Source: Mesorhizobium muleiense (GTDB lineage: Bacteria > Pseudomonadota > Alphaproteobacteria > Rhizobiales > Rhizobiaceae). Taken from it: a stretch of DNA of 64,000 nucleotides. Shown here in pieces: positions 34,929-42,603 of this stretch. The position numbers and the translations under genes are program-made. How positions within the stretch are numbered: the first letter of the stretch is position 1; the number at the start of each line of letters is the position of its first letter. The stretch spans positions 1 to 64,000 of the forward strand of contig NZ_FNEE01000006.1 in NCBI RefSeq assembly GCF_900099905.1. The letters are read 5' to 3'. The notes beneath the pieces are model-generated. The model did no database searches. It was given only the letters and a program-made list of their open reading frames with translations, and was not told the DNA's origin.

Positions 34929-35191
34929 TTCCTGGGCGATTCGAGCATCACCTCATCGAGAATGTCACTGACGCTTTTCTTCGAGAAGCGCCCTGCATCA
35001 GCGGCTTCCATCCCAATACTGATTTCGCGCCGAAGGATGGCGAGTTTCTCCGCCTGCTGGGCCTTTTCGTGTCGCAGCAGGCGCAGCGCTTCCCTGACCA
35101 CTTCACTCGAGGAGCCGTACCCGCCTTGGGAGACTTCATGCTCCACGAATTCAACCATCTCGCTTGGAAGGCTTACGTTCATCGTTGCCAT
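34925..35191 (-). CDS. parD: ParD-family antitoxin
   Basis: An 88-aa ribbon-helix-helix antitoxin: MATMNVSLPSEMVEFVEHEVSQGGYGSSSEVVREALRLLRHEKAQQAEKLAILRREISIGMEAADAG. The N-terminal strand plus 'GGYGSSSEVVREALRLL' is diagnostic of ParD/CopG-type proteins. ATG 35191 with GGAAG 4 bp upstream is preferred to the longer frame from 35281. Coupled to parE. Expected to repress its own operon through the N-terminal DNA-binding fold. Confidence 0.9.
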   Translation of the reverse strand: MATMNVSLPSEMVEFVEHEVSQGGYGSSSEVVREALRLLRHEKAQQAEKLAILRREISIGMEAADAGRFSKKSVSDILDEVMLESPRK

Positions 35192-35380
35192 GTCGCTTCC
35201 TCTGCACCTGCACTTCTCCTGGATAGATGAGTGTTTGGCAATCTTTGTCAATGGCATGAAATCCGAATGGGGCGGTGGCAAGGCCGCTTGGTAAGGAAAG
35301 CCTTACCCAGGGCGAGACGCTGCTGCGCTACGCGCCCGCCGGTTGAATAGTGGCCGCCGTCGTGTCTAGCCAGGATCTGC

Positions 35381-36187
35381 TCAGCGGCCGCGCTCCCAGC
35401 GCAGTCCGTTGAGCCGGGGATCGGCGGCAAACGCGGTCCTGGAAAACTCGATCCGGTTTTGCGGGAACTCGCAGATCGCCTGCACGCCGAAGGCGCCCAG
35501 CCTGATGCGCCAGGTGTGGGGTTCCAGCGGTTTCGGCTTGGCAAAGCCGCTGCATGCCAGCAGCGCCACATTAGCGCCTTTCGGGTCGCGCACGGAGCGA
35601 TAGCGGATCGCCTCCATCCCGGCTTCGCGCGCGACATCGGCAATATTTTGGCAGGCCGCATAGTCGGTCGGGTGCGTCCACGCCGCTGCGTCGCGGTCGA
35701 GCGGCGGCCGCGTCAGGTCGATCACCTTTGTGCTGCGTATCGCTGCGGCGAAGGCGGTGTATTCGGCGGCGTCGCGTGGCCACGGCGTAGCCGGCGATTC
35801 GGCGAAGAACAGCAGGCGGTAAAAAGCCATCTCAGAGACGGCGGTCATAATGGTTTCCGCCGCATAGTAGACGCCCTTGGTCCTGCCGGCGCGGCGGAAG
35901 CGCGAACCGTGTGGATAGATCGAGCCGTAGCGGAAGGGTGTTGCCAGGAGATAATGCAGATGCCGGCATTCCAAGGGGATTTGCGGCTTGGTTTCCTCGA
36001 TCAGGTCTTCGAGGACGGCCTGCTCGTCGAGCGTGTCAACGACTTTCAATGTCGAGACGCGGTGCTGCGCCTCGACCATGCGCCAGTATTTGCCGTCGAG
36101 CCCATCCTTGCCATCGAGCCCATGCTTGCCACCTCGTTTGGCGGATTCAGACGAGAGCGCGTCGGGAGTCCAGATAGGCGATGACAT
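35381..36187 (-). CDS. RES-domain toxin (NAD+ phosphorylase-type)
   Basis: About 268 aa from ATG 36187 (MSSPIWTPDALSSESA). The RES fold shows Arg in FRYGSIYPHGSRFRRAGRTKGVYYAAETIMTAVSEMAFYR and the later Ser/Asp region KVIDLTRPPL...YAACQNIADVAREAGMEAIRYRSVRDPKGANVALL. RES toxins (MbcT/ParT relatives) destroy NAD+ or modify a target by ADP-ribosylation. It overlaps the antitoxin gene by 41 bp. A 6-aa duplication, DGLDGK twice, lies near residue 28 and reflects an 18-bp tandem repeat at 36091-36126. Confidence 0.9.
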   Translation of the reverse strand: MSSPIWTPDALSSESAKRGGKHGLDGKDGLDGKYWRMVEAQHRVSTLKVVDTLDEQAVLEDLIEETKPQIPLECRHLHYLLATPFRYGSIYPHGSRFRRAGRTKGVYYAAETIMTAVSEMAFYRLLFFAESPATPWPRDAAEYTAFAAAIRSTKVIDLTRPPLDRDAAAWTHPTDYAACQNIADVAREAGMEAIRYRSVRDPKGANVALLACSGFAKPKPLEPHTWRIRLGAFGVQAICEFPQNRIEFSRTAFAADPRLNGLRWERGR

Positions 36188-36521
36188 CGACAAGCCCTGA
36201 TATAGTCACGATTTTTTCGAGCGGGGTGCCATCGAAGGCCGTGTTGGCATTCTTCAGCCATGCCCGGGCGACGGTCTCGTCGCCGCCGACAATGGCGTCG
36301 AGCGAGCGGAACAGGCGGACGAACAGCACGGCAAGCTCGAACGGCTTGGTTCCACGCTCCAGCAGGAATTCCTGCCTGCGCATGCGCGAAACCGTGGCTT
36401 CCGAAACCCCGATGATGGAGGCCAGCATCCTGGCGGTAATGTCCAGCAGGTCGGCGGCGCGCAGCGTCGCCTTGGTCAGCACTGCATTTTCGGCCGTGTT
36501 GGCGGCGAGATTGGGTTGCAT
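36147..36521 (-). CDS. MbcA/ParS/Xre-type antitoxin (DUF2384)
   Basis: A 124-aa protein: an N-terminal helix-turn-helix region (ITARMLASIIGVSEATVSRMRRQEFLL) followed by the DUF2384 toxin-binding domain (ELAVLFVRLFRSLDAIVGGDETVARAWLKNANTAFDGTPLEKIVTISGLVDVIAYLDSRRALV). The phrase AWLKNANTAFDGTPLEKI is diagnostic. It precedes and overlaps the RES toxin gene, the standard order. ATG 36521 is preferred, with AAGGAGA upstream; 36560 is the alternative. Confidence 0.92.
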   Translation of the reverse strand: MQPNLAANTAENAVLTKATLRAADLLDITARMLASIIGVSEATVSRMRRQEFLLERGTKPFELAVLFVRLFRSLDAIVGGDETVARAWLKNANTAFDGTPLEKIVTISGLVDVIAYLDSRRALV

Positions 36522-36756
36522 TGTCGGCAGCGTCTCCTTTCTGTTGAAAATATAGCGCACAAAAATTCATATGGAAAGATATTGCTTTAACAATTGGCGG
36601 AGCGTCGAGAGGCTGTTGGCGCGGCCTGCCGCTTTGTCCAAACCGTGCTGTGCGGAACACGCTCGTCGAATGTCGCATTCGCTTGAGCACGGCCGCTGCA
36701 AAACTGGAATCCTGGCAAGGGACGCCGAGGATCACGGCTGCGTCGGGAGGCCCGAG

Positions 36757-37176
36757 ATGGACAACACACATAGCGGCTCTTGCCTGTGCGGGGCTGTGCG
36801 GTTCAAGACGCGAGGGGCCTTGCGCGGTGTCATCTACTGCCACTGCTCGCAATGCCGGAAGCAGAGCGGGCATTTCTACGCTGCAACCAATGTTGCCAAC
36901 GCAGACATCACGATTATGGGCGCGAAAAGCATCACCTGGTACCAAGCATCGTCGTTTGCCAGGCGCGGTTTCTGCAAGACATGCGGCTCGTTGCTGTTCT
37001 GGAAGCCGCAGGATGATGAATATGTTTCGGTTCTCGCCGGACTGTTCGACAAGCCCACCGGACTTCAGGGCCAATGCCACATATTCGTCGGCGACAAGGG
37101 CGACTACTACATGATCGACGATGGGCTGCCGCAGTTCGAAAAGTCCACGTCGTCGATCAAGGTCGCCGATGAGTGA
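36757..37176 (+). CDS. GFA-family (glutathione-dependent formaldehyde-activating-like) protein
   Basis: A 139-aa protein. The ATG at 36757 follows GGGAGG with 6-7 bp spacing. The zinc-binding cysteines of the GFA fold are present: GSCLCGAVRF, YCHCSQCRKQSGHFYAATNV and FCKTCGSLLFW. The family is named from Gfa, but most small members are not shown to act on formaldehyde, so the substrate is open. Upstream in-frame starts from 36571 are rejected for lack of family-like sequence. Confidence 0.9.
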   Translation: MDNTHSGSCLCGAVRFKTRGALRGVIYCHCSQCRKQSGHFYAATNVANADITIMGAKSITWYQASSFARRGFCKTCGSLLFWKPQDDEYVSVLAGLFDKPTGLQGQCHIFVGDKGDYYMIDDGLPQFEKSTSSIKVADE

Positions 37177-37270
37177 CAAGCTCGCCGGCAAATGATTTTT
37201 GCAGCGATCGCCTTATTCCCTTGATCCGGCCATTGCGCTATCCCCTGCCGGTGATTCGGAAAGGTTTGGC

Positions 37271-37630
37271 ATGCAGCGGCTGATCGATGCTTTCTACAAT
37301 TCAGTGCGGGCATTTCGCAAATTGGCTTCCAGCGAAAAAGCCTTCCAGCAGGAGCTGATGCTGCTCGTGCTGGCGCTGCCGCTCGGCTGGTTTGTTTCGG
37401 TGTCGTGGCGCGGCTATGCGCTGCTGATCGGCGCGGTGCTGCTGCTGATCATGGTCGAAGTGCTGAACACCGGCATCGAGGCCGCATGCGATGCGTTCAG
37501 CCGGGAGTTCAACGTCGATATCCAGCTCGCCAAGGACTGCGGTTCGCTGGCGGTGCTGATTTCGGTGGTGATCGTTGCCGGCGTCTGGGGCATCGCCATC
37601 ATCGAGCGAATCATGGGGCTACCGATCTAG
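37271..37630 (+). CDS. dgkA: Diacylglycerol kinase, prokaryotic integral membrane type
   Basis: A 119-aa three-helix membrane enzyme that phosphorylates diacylglycerol released by periplasmic glucan or LPS modification. The key motif MVEVLNTGIEAACDAFS (about 60-76) carries the catalytic Glu and Asn-Thr residues. QELMLLVLALPLGWFVS and AVLISVVIVAGVWGIAIIERI are the flanking helices. ATG 37271 gives the standard length. Confidence 0.95.
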   Translation: MQRLIDAFYNSVRAFRKLASSEKAFQQELMLLVLALPLGWFVSVSWRGYALLIGAVLLLIMVEVLNTGIEAACDAFSREFNVDIQLAKDCGSLAVLISVVIVAGVWGIAIIERIMGLPI

Positions 37631-37668
37631 CCATCAAACCCCTACATGCCGGTCACCACAACCTGATC

Positions 37669-37713
37669 CCATGATCTGTTCCGAAACCCGGTATCCACTT
37701 TCCGGGATCATGG
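37669..37713. repeat. Short inverted repeat upstream of the hemerythrin-like gene
   Basis: CCATGATC (37669-37676) and GATCATGG (37706-37713) are perfect complements around CGGTATCCACTTTCCG. It lies in the 98-bp gap between dgkA and the hemerythrin-like gene and could be the dgkA terminator or a small dispersed repeat. Confidence 0.4.
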
Positions 37714-37728
37714 TCTGAGGAGACCGAC

Positions 37729-38310
37729 ATGACCGCCGATTCCCTGCTGCTCGAACGCGCAGGCCTGCCGGACGATTTGCGCTGGCTGGCTGAAAAATAC
37801 CCGCGCGAGGTCTGGCAGGGCCACGCCAATATCCATGGCATCGCCACTATGTGGCTGCAGCGGCACGACATGTTCCGCGAGCTCGGCGGCATCCTGACCA
37901 ACGGCATTGGCGACTATCGCGACGGCAGGCTGACGGCGCCGGGGTTCGCGGGCTGGTTCGCGCCGCGGCTCAACCACTTTCTTGGGCACCTCGACGGCCA
38001 CCATAATGTCGAGGATATCCATTATTTTCCGGTCTTCGCCAAGGCCGAGACCCGGCTGAAGCGCGGCTTCGAGATTCTCGATACCGATCATCATACGATC
38101 CATGAAGGGCTGGAGCGCAATGCCGAGGCGGCAAACGCTTTCATCCGCACGCTAAGCGAGAGCGAGGACAAGCAGCGCTTTGCCGCCGATGCCTATGCCG
38201 ACGAGAACAGCCGGCTGATCGCCATGCTGACCCGGCACCTTGCCGACGAGGAAGACCTGATCATCCCGCTGATCCTTGATCGCGGCGACCGGGCGCTCGG
38301 CATCGACTGA
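37729..38310 (+). CDS. Hemerythrin-like domain protein
   Basis: A 193-aa helical protein. Metal-ligand positions of the hemerythrin HHE fold are apparent: WQGHANIHGIATMWLQRHDMFRELG, HLDGHHNVEDIHYFPVF, DTDHHTIHEGLERNAEA and LTRHLADEEDLIIPLIL. Such proteins bind a di-iron centre and sense or store oxygen or NO, but the specific role is not readable here. It is convergent with the DedA gene. Confidence 0.85.
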   Translation: MTADSLLLERAGLPDDLRWLAEKYPREVWQGHANIHGIATMWLQRHDMFRELGGILTNGIGDYRDGRLTAPGFAGWFAPRLNHFLGHLDGHHNVEDIHYFPVFAKAETRLKRGFEILDTDHHTIHEGLERNAEAANAFIRTLSESEDKQRFAADAYADENSRLIAMLTRHLADEEDLIIPLILDRGDRALGID

Positions 38311-38313
38311 TCA

Positions 38314-38901
38314 TCACGTCTCCTTGCTACGCTCCTTCTTGGCAATGGTATGAGCGATGAACCAGGCAAAGACGGCCACGCCCAACCCAATCGCCAGGGC
38401 GATCAGCAATCGCTCGTGACGGACCAGCGCCTGGCCGACGATGCGCTCCGCGCCCAGCCCGAACACATAGCCGACGGTGGTGAACAATCCGGCCCAGACC
38501 ATCGATGAAATGGCGTTGAGAATGACAAAGCGCGTCACGGCAATGCCGGACAGTCCGGCCGCGATGCCGCCGACCAGGCGCAGGCCATAGATAAAGCGGT
38601 TCGTCAGCACGAAAATGTCGGGATGGGTGGAGACAAGACGGTAGGCGTGGCTGAAACCCGGCCGGCCCTTCAGTTTGACCACGAACGGATGGTCGGCGAA
38701 GCTTCGTCCGAGGATAAAGAAAAAACTGTCGCCGGCAAAGGCGCCGATGGCGGCCGCCAGAAACGCCTGCCACAGGACGAAGACATGCTGATGCGCGAAA
38801 AAACCGCCGAGGAGGGCGGCACTTTCGCCCTCGGCGACACAGCCCAGAAAGACGGCAATCAGCCCATATTGCTCGATGAGATTATGGATGGCATCCGTCA
38901 T
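38314..38901 (-). CDS. DedA-family membrane protein
   Basis: A 195-aa inner-membrane protein. The DedA/SNARE-associated core is clear: QYGLIAVFLGCVAEGESAALLGGFFAHQHV, FLAAAIGAFAGDSFFFILGRSF, RFIYGLRLVGGIAAGLSGIAVTRFVILNAISSMVWAGLFTTVGYVFG. DedA proteins support envelope homeostasis and lipid-carrier flipping. Its ATG overlaps the stop of the DUF1003 gene by 4 bp (ATGA), so the two are co-translated. Confidence 0.9.
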   Translation of the reverse strand: MTDAIHNLIEQYGLIAVFLGCVAEGESAALLGGFFAHQHVFVLWQAFLAAAIGAFAGDSFFFILGRSFADHPFVVKLKGRPGFSHAYRLVSTHPDIFVLTNRFIYGLRLVGGIAAGLSGIAVTRFVILNAISSMVWAGLFTTVGYVFGLGAERIVGQALVRHERLLIALAIGLGVAVFAWFIAHTIAKKERSKET

Positions 38902-39461
38902 GAAGGCGTCCGCTGCTTCGACAGGATATCGTCGATCCGCTTCACCTGTTCGGCCAGCTGCGCGATCTCGTCGCGCATGCCAACGATCTGGCTGTGGCGC
39001 AGTTCGTCCAGCTTCTCATGCAGCGCCATGATCTCGATCTCGGCCTTGAGATTGACCTCGTAGTCGTGGGCGGCGTCGATGCGGTCGCGCTCGGCCTGGC
39101 GGTTCTGCGCCATCATGATCACCGGCGCCTGCAGCGCAGCGACCATCGACAGGATAAGGTTGAGGAAGATGAAGGGATAGGGATCGAAGGCGTCGCGCGA
39201 CAAAAGCCAGGCATTGCCTGACGTCCACAGGATCAGGAAGGCGATGAAGACCAGGATGAAGGACCACGAACCGCCGATCCGGGCGATGGTATCGGCGAGG
39301 CGGTCGCCAAACGTCTGGTGAAAAGCGACGGCCTTGTTGGTGTCCTTCGCGATCGTGGTGCGTTCGAGCGTGCTTTGCAGCACCTGGCTCTCGACCTGGC
39401 TTAGGCCATCCGGCCTTCGCCGCAGCCAGCGGTTTGCCAGATCTTCGATCGTCTTGTTCAT
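38898..39461 (-). CDS. DUF1003 membrane protein
   Basis: 187 aa from ATG 39461 (GGAGGCGACA upstream). The DUF1003 block is visible: FGDRLADTIARIGGSWSFILVFIAFLILWTSGNAWLL...FDPYPFIFLNLILSMVAALQAPVIMMAQNRQAERDRIDAAHDYEVNLKAEIEIMALHEKLDEL, with two membrane helices and a long C-terminal helix likely to form a coiled coil. Function unknown. First gene of a two-gene operon with DedA. In-frame alternative starts lie at 39488 and 39551. Confidence 0.9.
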   Translation of the reverse strand: MNKTIEDLANRWLRRRPDGLSQVESQVLQSTLERTTIAKDTNKAVAFHQTFGDRLADTIARIGGSWSFILVFIAFLILWTSGNAWLLSRDAFDPYPFIFLNLILSMVAALQAPVIMMAQNRQAERDRIDAAHDYEVNLKAEIEIMALHEKLDELRHSQIVGMRDEIAQLAEQVKRIDDILSKQRTPS

Positions 39462-39550
39462 TGTCGCCTCCGTCGTCAGCGTCCGCATAGACCTAGAGGC
39501 TGCCGGTTCGCGCGGGAAGTGGTAGATTGACGCGACAGGGTGAGGAAACA

Positions 39551-40264
39551 ATGATGGATTTTCAGAAAATCCGCGCCCGCGCGGCCAAACGCAAGGGCGG
39601 GGAAGCGGTGCTGGCGTCGCTGCTGGGGCCGATGCCTGACAATGCCGCGGTGGCTGACATTTCCGATGATCGCATCCTGTCGACGATGGCCGAGCGTGTT
39701 TTCGCCGCCGGCTTCGTCTGGCGCGTCATCGAGCAGAAATGGCCGGGTTTCGAACAAGCGTTCCTCGGCTTCGAGCCGAAGCGGCTGTTGTTCCAGCCTG
39801 ACGATTTCTGGCACGAACTGACGGCCGACGAGCGCATCGTGCGCAATCCGCAGAAGATCAAGGCGGTTCGCGACAACGCGGCTTTCGTCGAGCGTGTGTC
39901 GAAGGAGCACGGCGGCTTTGGCAGGTTCCTCGCCGACTGGCCAGAAGACGACCAGGTTGGACTGATGGCCTATCTCGCCAAGCACGGCAGCCGGCTCGGC
40001 GGCAATACCGGCCAGTATTTTTTGAGGTGGCTGGAGTGGGACGCCTTCATCATCTCAGGCGACATGGCGGCCGCACTGCGCGACGCCGGCCTGGACATCG
40101 CCGAACACCCGACCTCGAAGCGCGATCTCGACAAGATCCAGAACCAGATCAATGCCTGGGCGGCGGACACCGGGCTGCCGCGCCGGCATATTTCGCGCAT
40201 CCTGGCGATGTCGATCGGCGAAAACCATTCGCCGCAGGCATTGCGCGAATATATGGGCGAATAG
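39551..40264 (+). CDS. DNA-3-methyladenine glycosylase I-like protein
   Basis: A 237-aa protein with the Tag-like fold: ILSTMAERVFAAGFVWRVIEQKWPGFEQAFLGFEPKRLLFQPDDFWHELTADERIVRNPQKIKAVRDNAAFV, then a FLADWPEDDQVGLMAYLAKHGSRLGGNTGQYFLRWL helix-turn region. The zinc-binding N-terminal Cys/His (RCxW) of classical Tag is absent, so it belongs to the shorter, divergent branch and activity is inferred. ATG 39551 follows TGAGGAAACA. Two Met codons adjoin (39551 and 39554). Confidence 0.8.
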   Translation: MMDFQKIRARAAKRKGGEAVLASLLGPMPDNAAVADISDDRILSTMAERVFAAGFVWRVIEQKWPGFEQAFLGFEPKRLLFQPDDFWHELTADERIVRNPQKIKAVRDNAAFVERVSKEHGGFGRFLADWPEDDQVGLMAYLAKHGSRLGGNTGQYFLRWLEWDAFIISGDMAAALRDAGLDIAEHPTSKRDLDKIQNQINAWAADTGLPRRHISRILAMSIGENHSPQALREYMGE

Positions 40265-40300
40265 GACGCGATCGGTATCCGGCGGTCCGATCGGTCTTAC

Positions 40301-40381
40301 GAATGAGATGTGTCATACGGTCTGACACGAATGACCTAGGTCATTCGGTCTGGACACGAATGACCTAGGTCATTCGGTCTG
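40301..40381. repeat. Tandem 29-bp repeat carrying an 18-bp perfect palindrome
   Basis: The unit GACACGAATGACCTAGGTCA... repeats twice with a 29-bp period (40324-40352 and 40353-40381). Each holds the perfect palindrome GAATGACCTAGGTCATTC (40329-40346, 40358-40375) followed by GGTCTG. A degenerate third unit (GAATGAGATGTGTCATACGG) precedes them from 40301. It lies between the glycosylase gene and nadE, 58 bp before the nadE start, so it could be a regulator array or a dispersed repeat. Confidence 0.75.
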
Positions 40382-40438
40382 GGGTGGTCCAAGCAAACGC
40401 CATTGCCCGGCCAATTCTGTCGCGCTAAGTCAACAGGC

Positions 40439-42184
40439 ATGACCGACAAGACCGCTTCCGACATATTGCGCATCGCCGTCGCCCAGCTCAATCCAACGGT
40501 TGGCGATGTCGTCGGCAATCTCGCCAAGGCGCGCGAGGCGAGGGCGGATGCCGCTCGCCAGGGCGCCGACATCGTGCTGTTCACCGAGCTTTTCCTTGCT
40601 GGGTATCCGCCCGAAGACCTGGTGCTGAAACCGGCGTTCCTGAAGGCCTGCGAGCGGGCGGCGCAGGATTTCGCTGGCGATACTGCCGATGGCGGGCCTG
40701 GCTTCATTATTGGCACGCCGCTGAAGCGCAAGAGCGGCACGCACAATTCGATCATCTTTGCCGATGGCGGCAAGATCCTTGCCGAGCGCTACAAGCTCGA
40801 TCTGCCGAACTACGGCGAATTCGACGAGAAGCGCGTCTTCCAGGCCGGCCCTGAAATCCAGGGGCCGGTCAATTTCCGCGGCGTGCGCCTGGGGATTCCG
40901 ATCTGCGAAGATATTTGGGGCGATGTCGGCGTCTGCGAGACGCTGGCCGAAAGCGGTGCTGAAATCCTGCTGGTGCCGAACGGCTCGCCCTATTATCGCG
41001 GCAAGGTCGATGTTCGCCACCAGATTGTCATCCGCCAGGTCATCGAATGCGGATTGCCGATCATCTATGCCAACCAGCTTGGCGGCCAGGACGAGCTGAT
41101 CTTCGACGGCGCGTCGTTTGCCATAGGTTCCGACAAGACGCTGGCCTTCCAAATGAGCCAGTTCGAGGAAACGGTCAACGTCACCACCTGGAAGCGCAAC
41201 CGCGCCGCCGCAGGCGCGCAAAATAGAAATAACGCCGCGGCAGGCGTGCAAAGTGGAAATAGTTCCGAGGGCTGGGTCTGCTCCGAAGGACCGATGTCAA
41301 AAATCCCGGAAAAGGAGGAGGCCGATTACCGCGCCTGCATGCTGGGCCTGCGCGACTACGTCAACAAGAACAGTTTCAGGAATGTCGTGCTCGGTCTTTC
41401 CGGCGGCATCGATTCGGCGATCTGCGCCGCACTTGCCGTCGATGCGCTCGGCGAGGAGCGGCTGCGCGCCGTGATGATGCCTTACCGCTACACCTCGAAG
41501 GACTCGCTCAAAGACGCCGAGGATTGCGCCCGCGCGCTCGGCTGCCGTTACGACATCGTGCCGATCTTCGAGCCGGTCGAGGGATTCCTGCATACGCTGA
41601 CGCAGCTTTTCGAGGGAACAAAGGAAGGCATCACCGAAGAAAACCTGCAGAGCCGCGCGCGCGGCACCATTTTGATGGCGATCTCCAACAAGTTCGGCTC
41701 GATGGTGGTGACCACCGGCAACAAGAGCGAGATGTCGGTCGGCTACGCCACGCTCTACGGCGACATGAATGGCGGCTTCAACCCGATAAAAGACCTCTAC
41801 AAGATGCAGGTCTATGCGCTGGCGCGCTGGCGCAATACGCATGTGCCTCCGGGTGCGCTAGGCCCTTCCGGCGAGGTGATCCCGAACAACATCATCGACA
41901 AGGCGCCGTCGGCGGAACTGCGCGAGAACCAGACGGATCAGGATTCGCTGCCGCCCTATCCGGTGCTGGACGACATATTGGAGTGTCTGGTCGAGAACGA
42001 GATGGGTGTCGACGAGATCGTTGCCCGCGGCCACGACCGGGCAACGGTGACGCGCATCGAGCACCTGCTCTACATCGCCGAATACAAGCGCCGGCAGGCA
42101 GCGCCGGGCGTCAAGATCACCAAAAAGAATTTCGGCCGCGACCGCCGTTATCCCATCACCAACCGGTTCAGGGATGGCGGATAG
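40439..42184 (+). CDS. nadE: Glutamine-dependent NAD+ synthetase
   Basis: A 581-aa two-domain enzyme for the last step of NAD synthesis. The N-terminal nitrilase-type glutaminase has Glu in LFTELFLAGYPPEDL, Lys in YKLDLPNYGEFDEKR and Cys in GIPICEDIWGD. The C-terminal synthetase has the PP-loop LGLSGGIDSAICAALAVDAL and TTGNKSEMSVGYATLYGDMNGGFNPIKDLYK. The inter-domain linker (about residues 255-275) contains a 10-aa tandem repeat, RAAAGAQNRN / NAAAGVQSGN, from a 30-bp DNA duplication at 41203-41262. Confidence 0.95.
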   Translation: MTDKTASDILRIAVAQLNPTVGDVVGNLAKAREARADAARQGADIVLFTELFLAGYPPEDLVLKPAFLKACERAAQDFAGDTADGGPGFIIGTPLKRKSGTHNSIIFADGGKILAERYKLDLPNYGEFDEKRVFQAGPEIQGPVNFRGVRLGIPICEDIWGDVGVCETLAESGAEILLVPNGSPYYRGKVDVRHQIVIRQVIECGLPIIYANQLGGQDELIFDGASFAIGSDKTLAFQMSQFEETVNVTTWKRNRAAAGAQNRNNAAAGVQSGNSSEGWVCSEGPMSKIPEKEEADYRACMLGLRDYVNKNSFRNVVLGLSGGIDSAICAALAVDALGEERLRAVMMPYRYTSKDSLKDAEDCARALGCRYDIVPIFEPVEGFLHTLTQLFEGTKEGITEENLQSRARGTILMAISNKFGSMVVTTGNKSEMSVGYATLYGDMNGGFNPIKDLYKMQVYALARWRNTHVPPGALGPSGEVIPNNIIDKAPSAELRENQTDQDSLPPYPVLDDILECLVENEMGVDEIVARGHDRATVTRIEHLLYIAEYKRRQAAPGVKITKKNFGRDRRYPITNRFRDGG

Positions 42185-42603
42185 ATCGCCGTTTTTTGCT
42201 CCTGTGAAAATGGCAGCCGCGAGGAAGTGCACAACCCGCGATTGTTGCAAATCGCCTCACCAATTGGACCAGATGCGCTTTCAGCAACTTGCTGGCTTGG
42301 CGACACGGTGACGCATCTCTATAAACGCCTTTCCGCGATCCCTTATGCGGGAGGACCGAATGCCAGGATTTGACATCGTTATGCGAGGCCGCGAAGCCTA
42401 GGTTTCAGATGGCGCCGGGAGGTTTTCAGCTTCACGGCCAGGCAATCTGACAACAGGGCATTCGTCGATGCCGGTCGCCGCCCGTATTCGGGCGAGCCGC
42501 CAATATGCCGAACCTTCCGCATTCCCGGGCACTCACGCGCCCAACGCGGTTTTCTCAATTTCGACCTTACCGGGACCGGGCTCGTTTGCGCCCGAATGAC
42601 ATC
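42185..42603. other. Non-coding interval between nadE and the ABC transporter
   Basis: About 419 bp with no supported gene, RNA or strong hairpin. The ABC transporter frame extends back to an ATG at 42505, but that N-terminal extension (MPNLPHSRALTRP...) does not look like family sequence. Confidence 0.4.
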
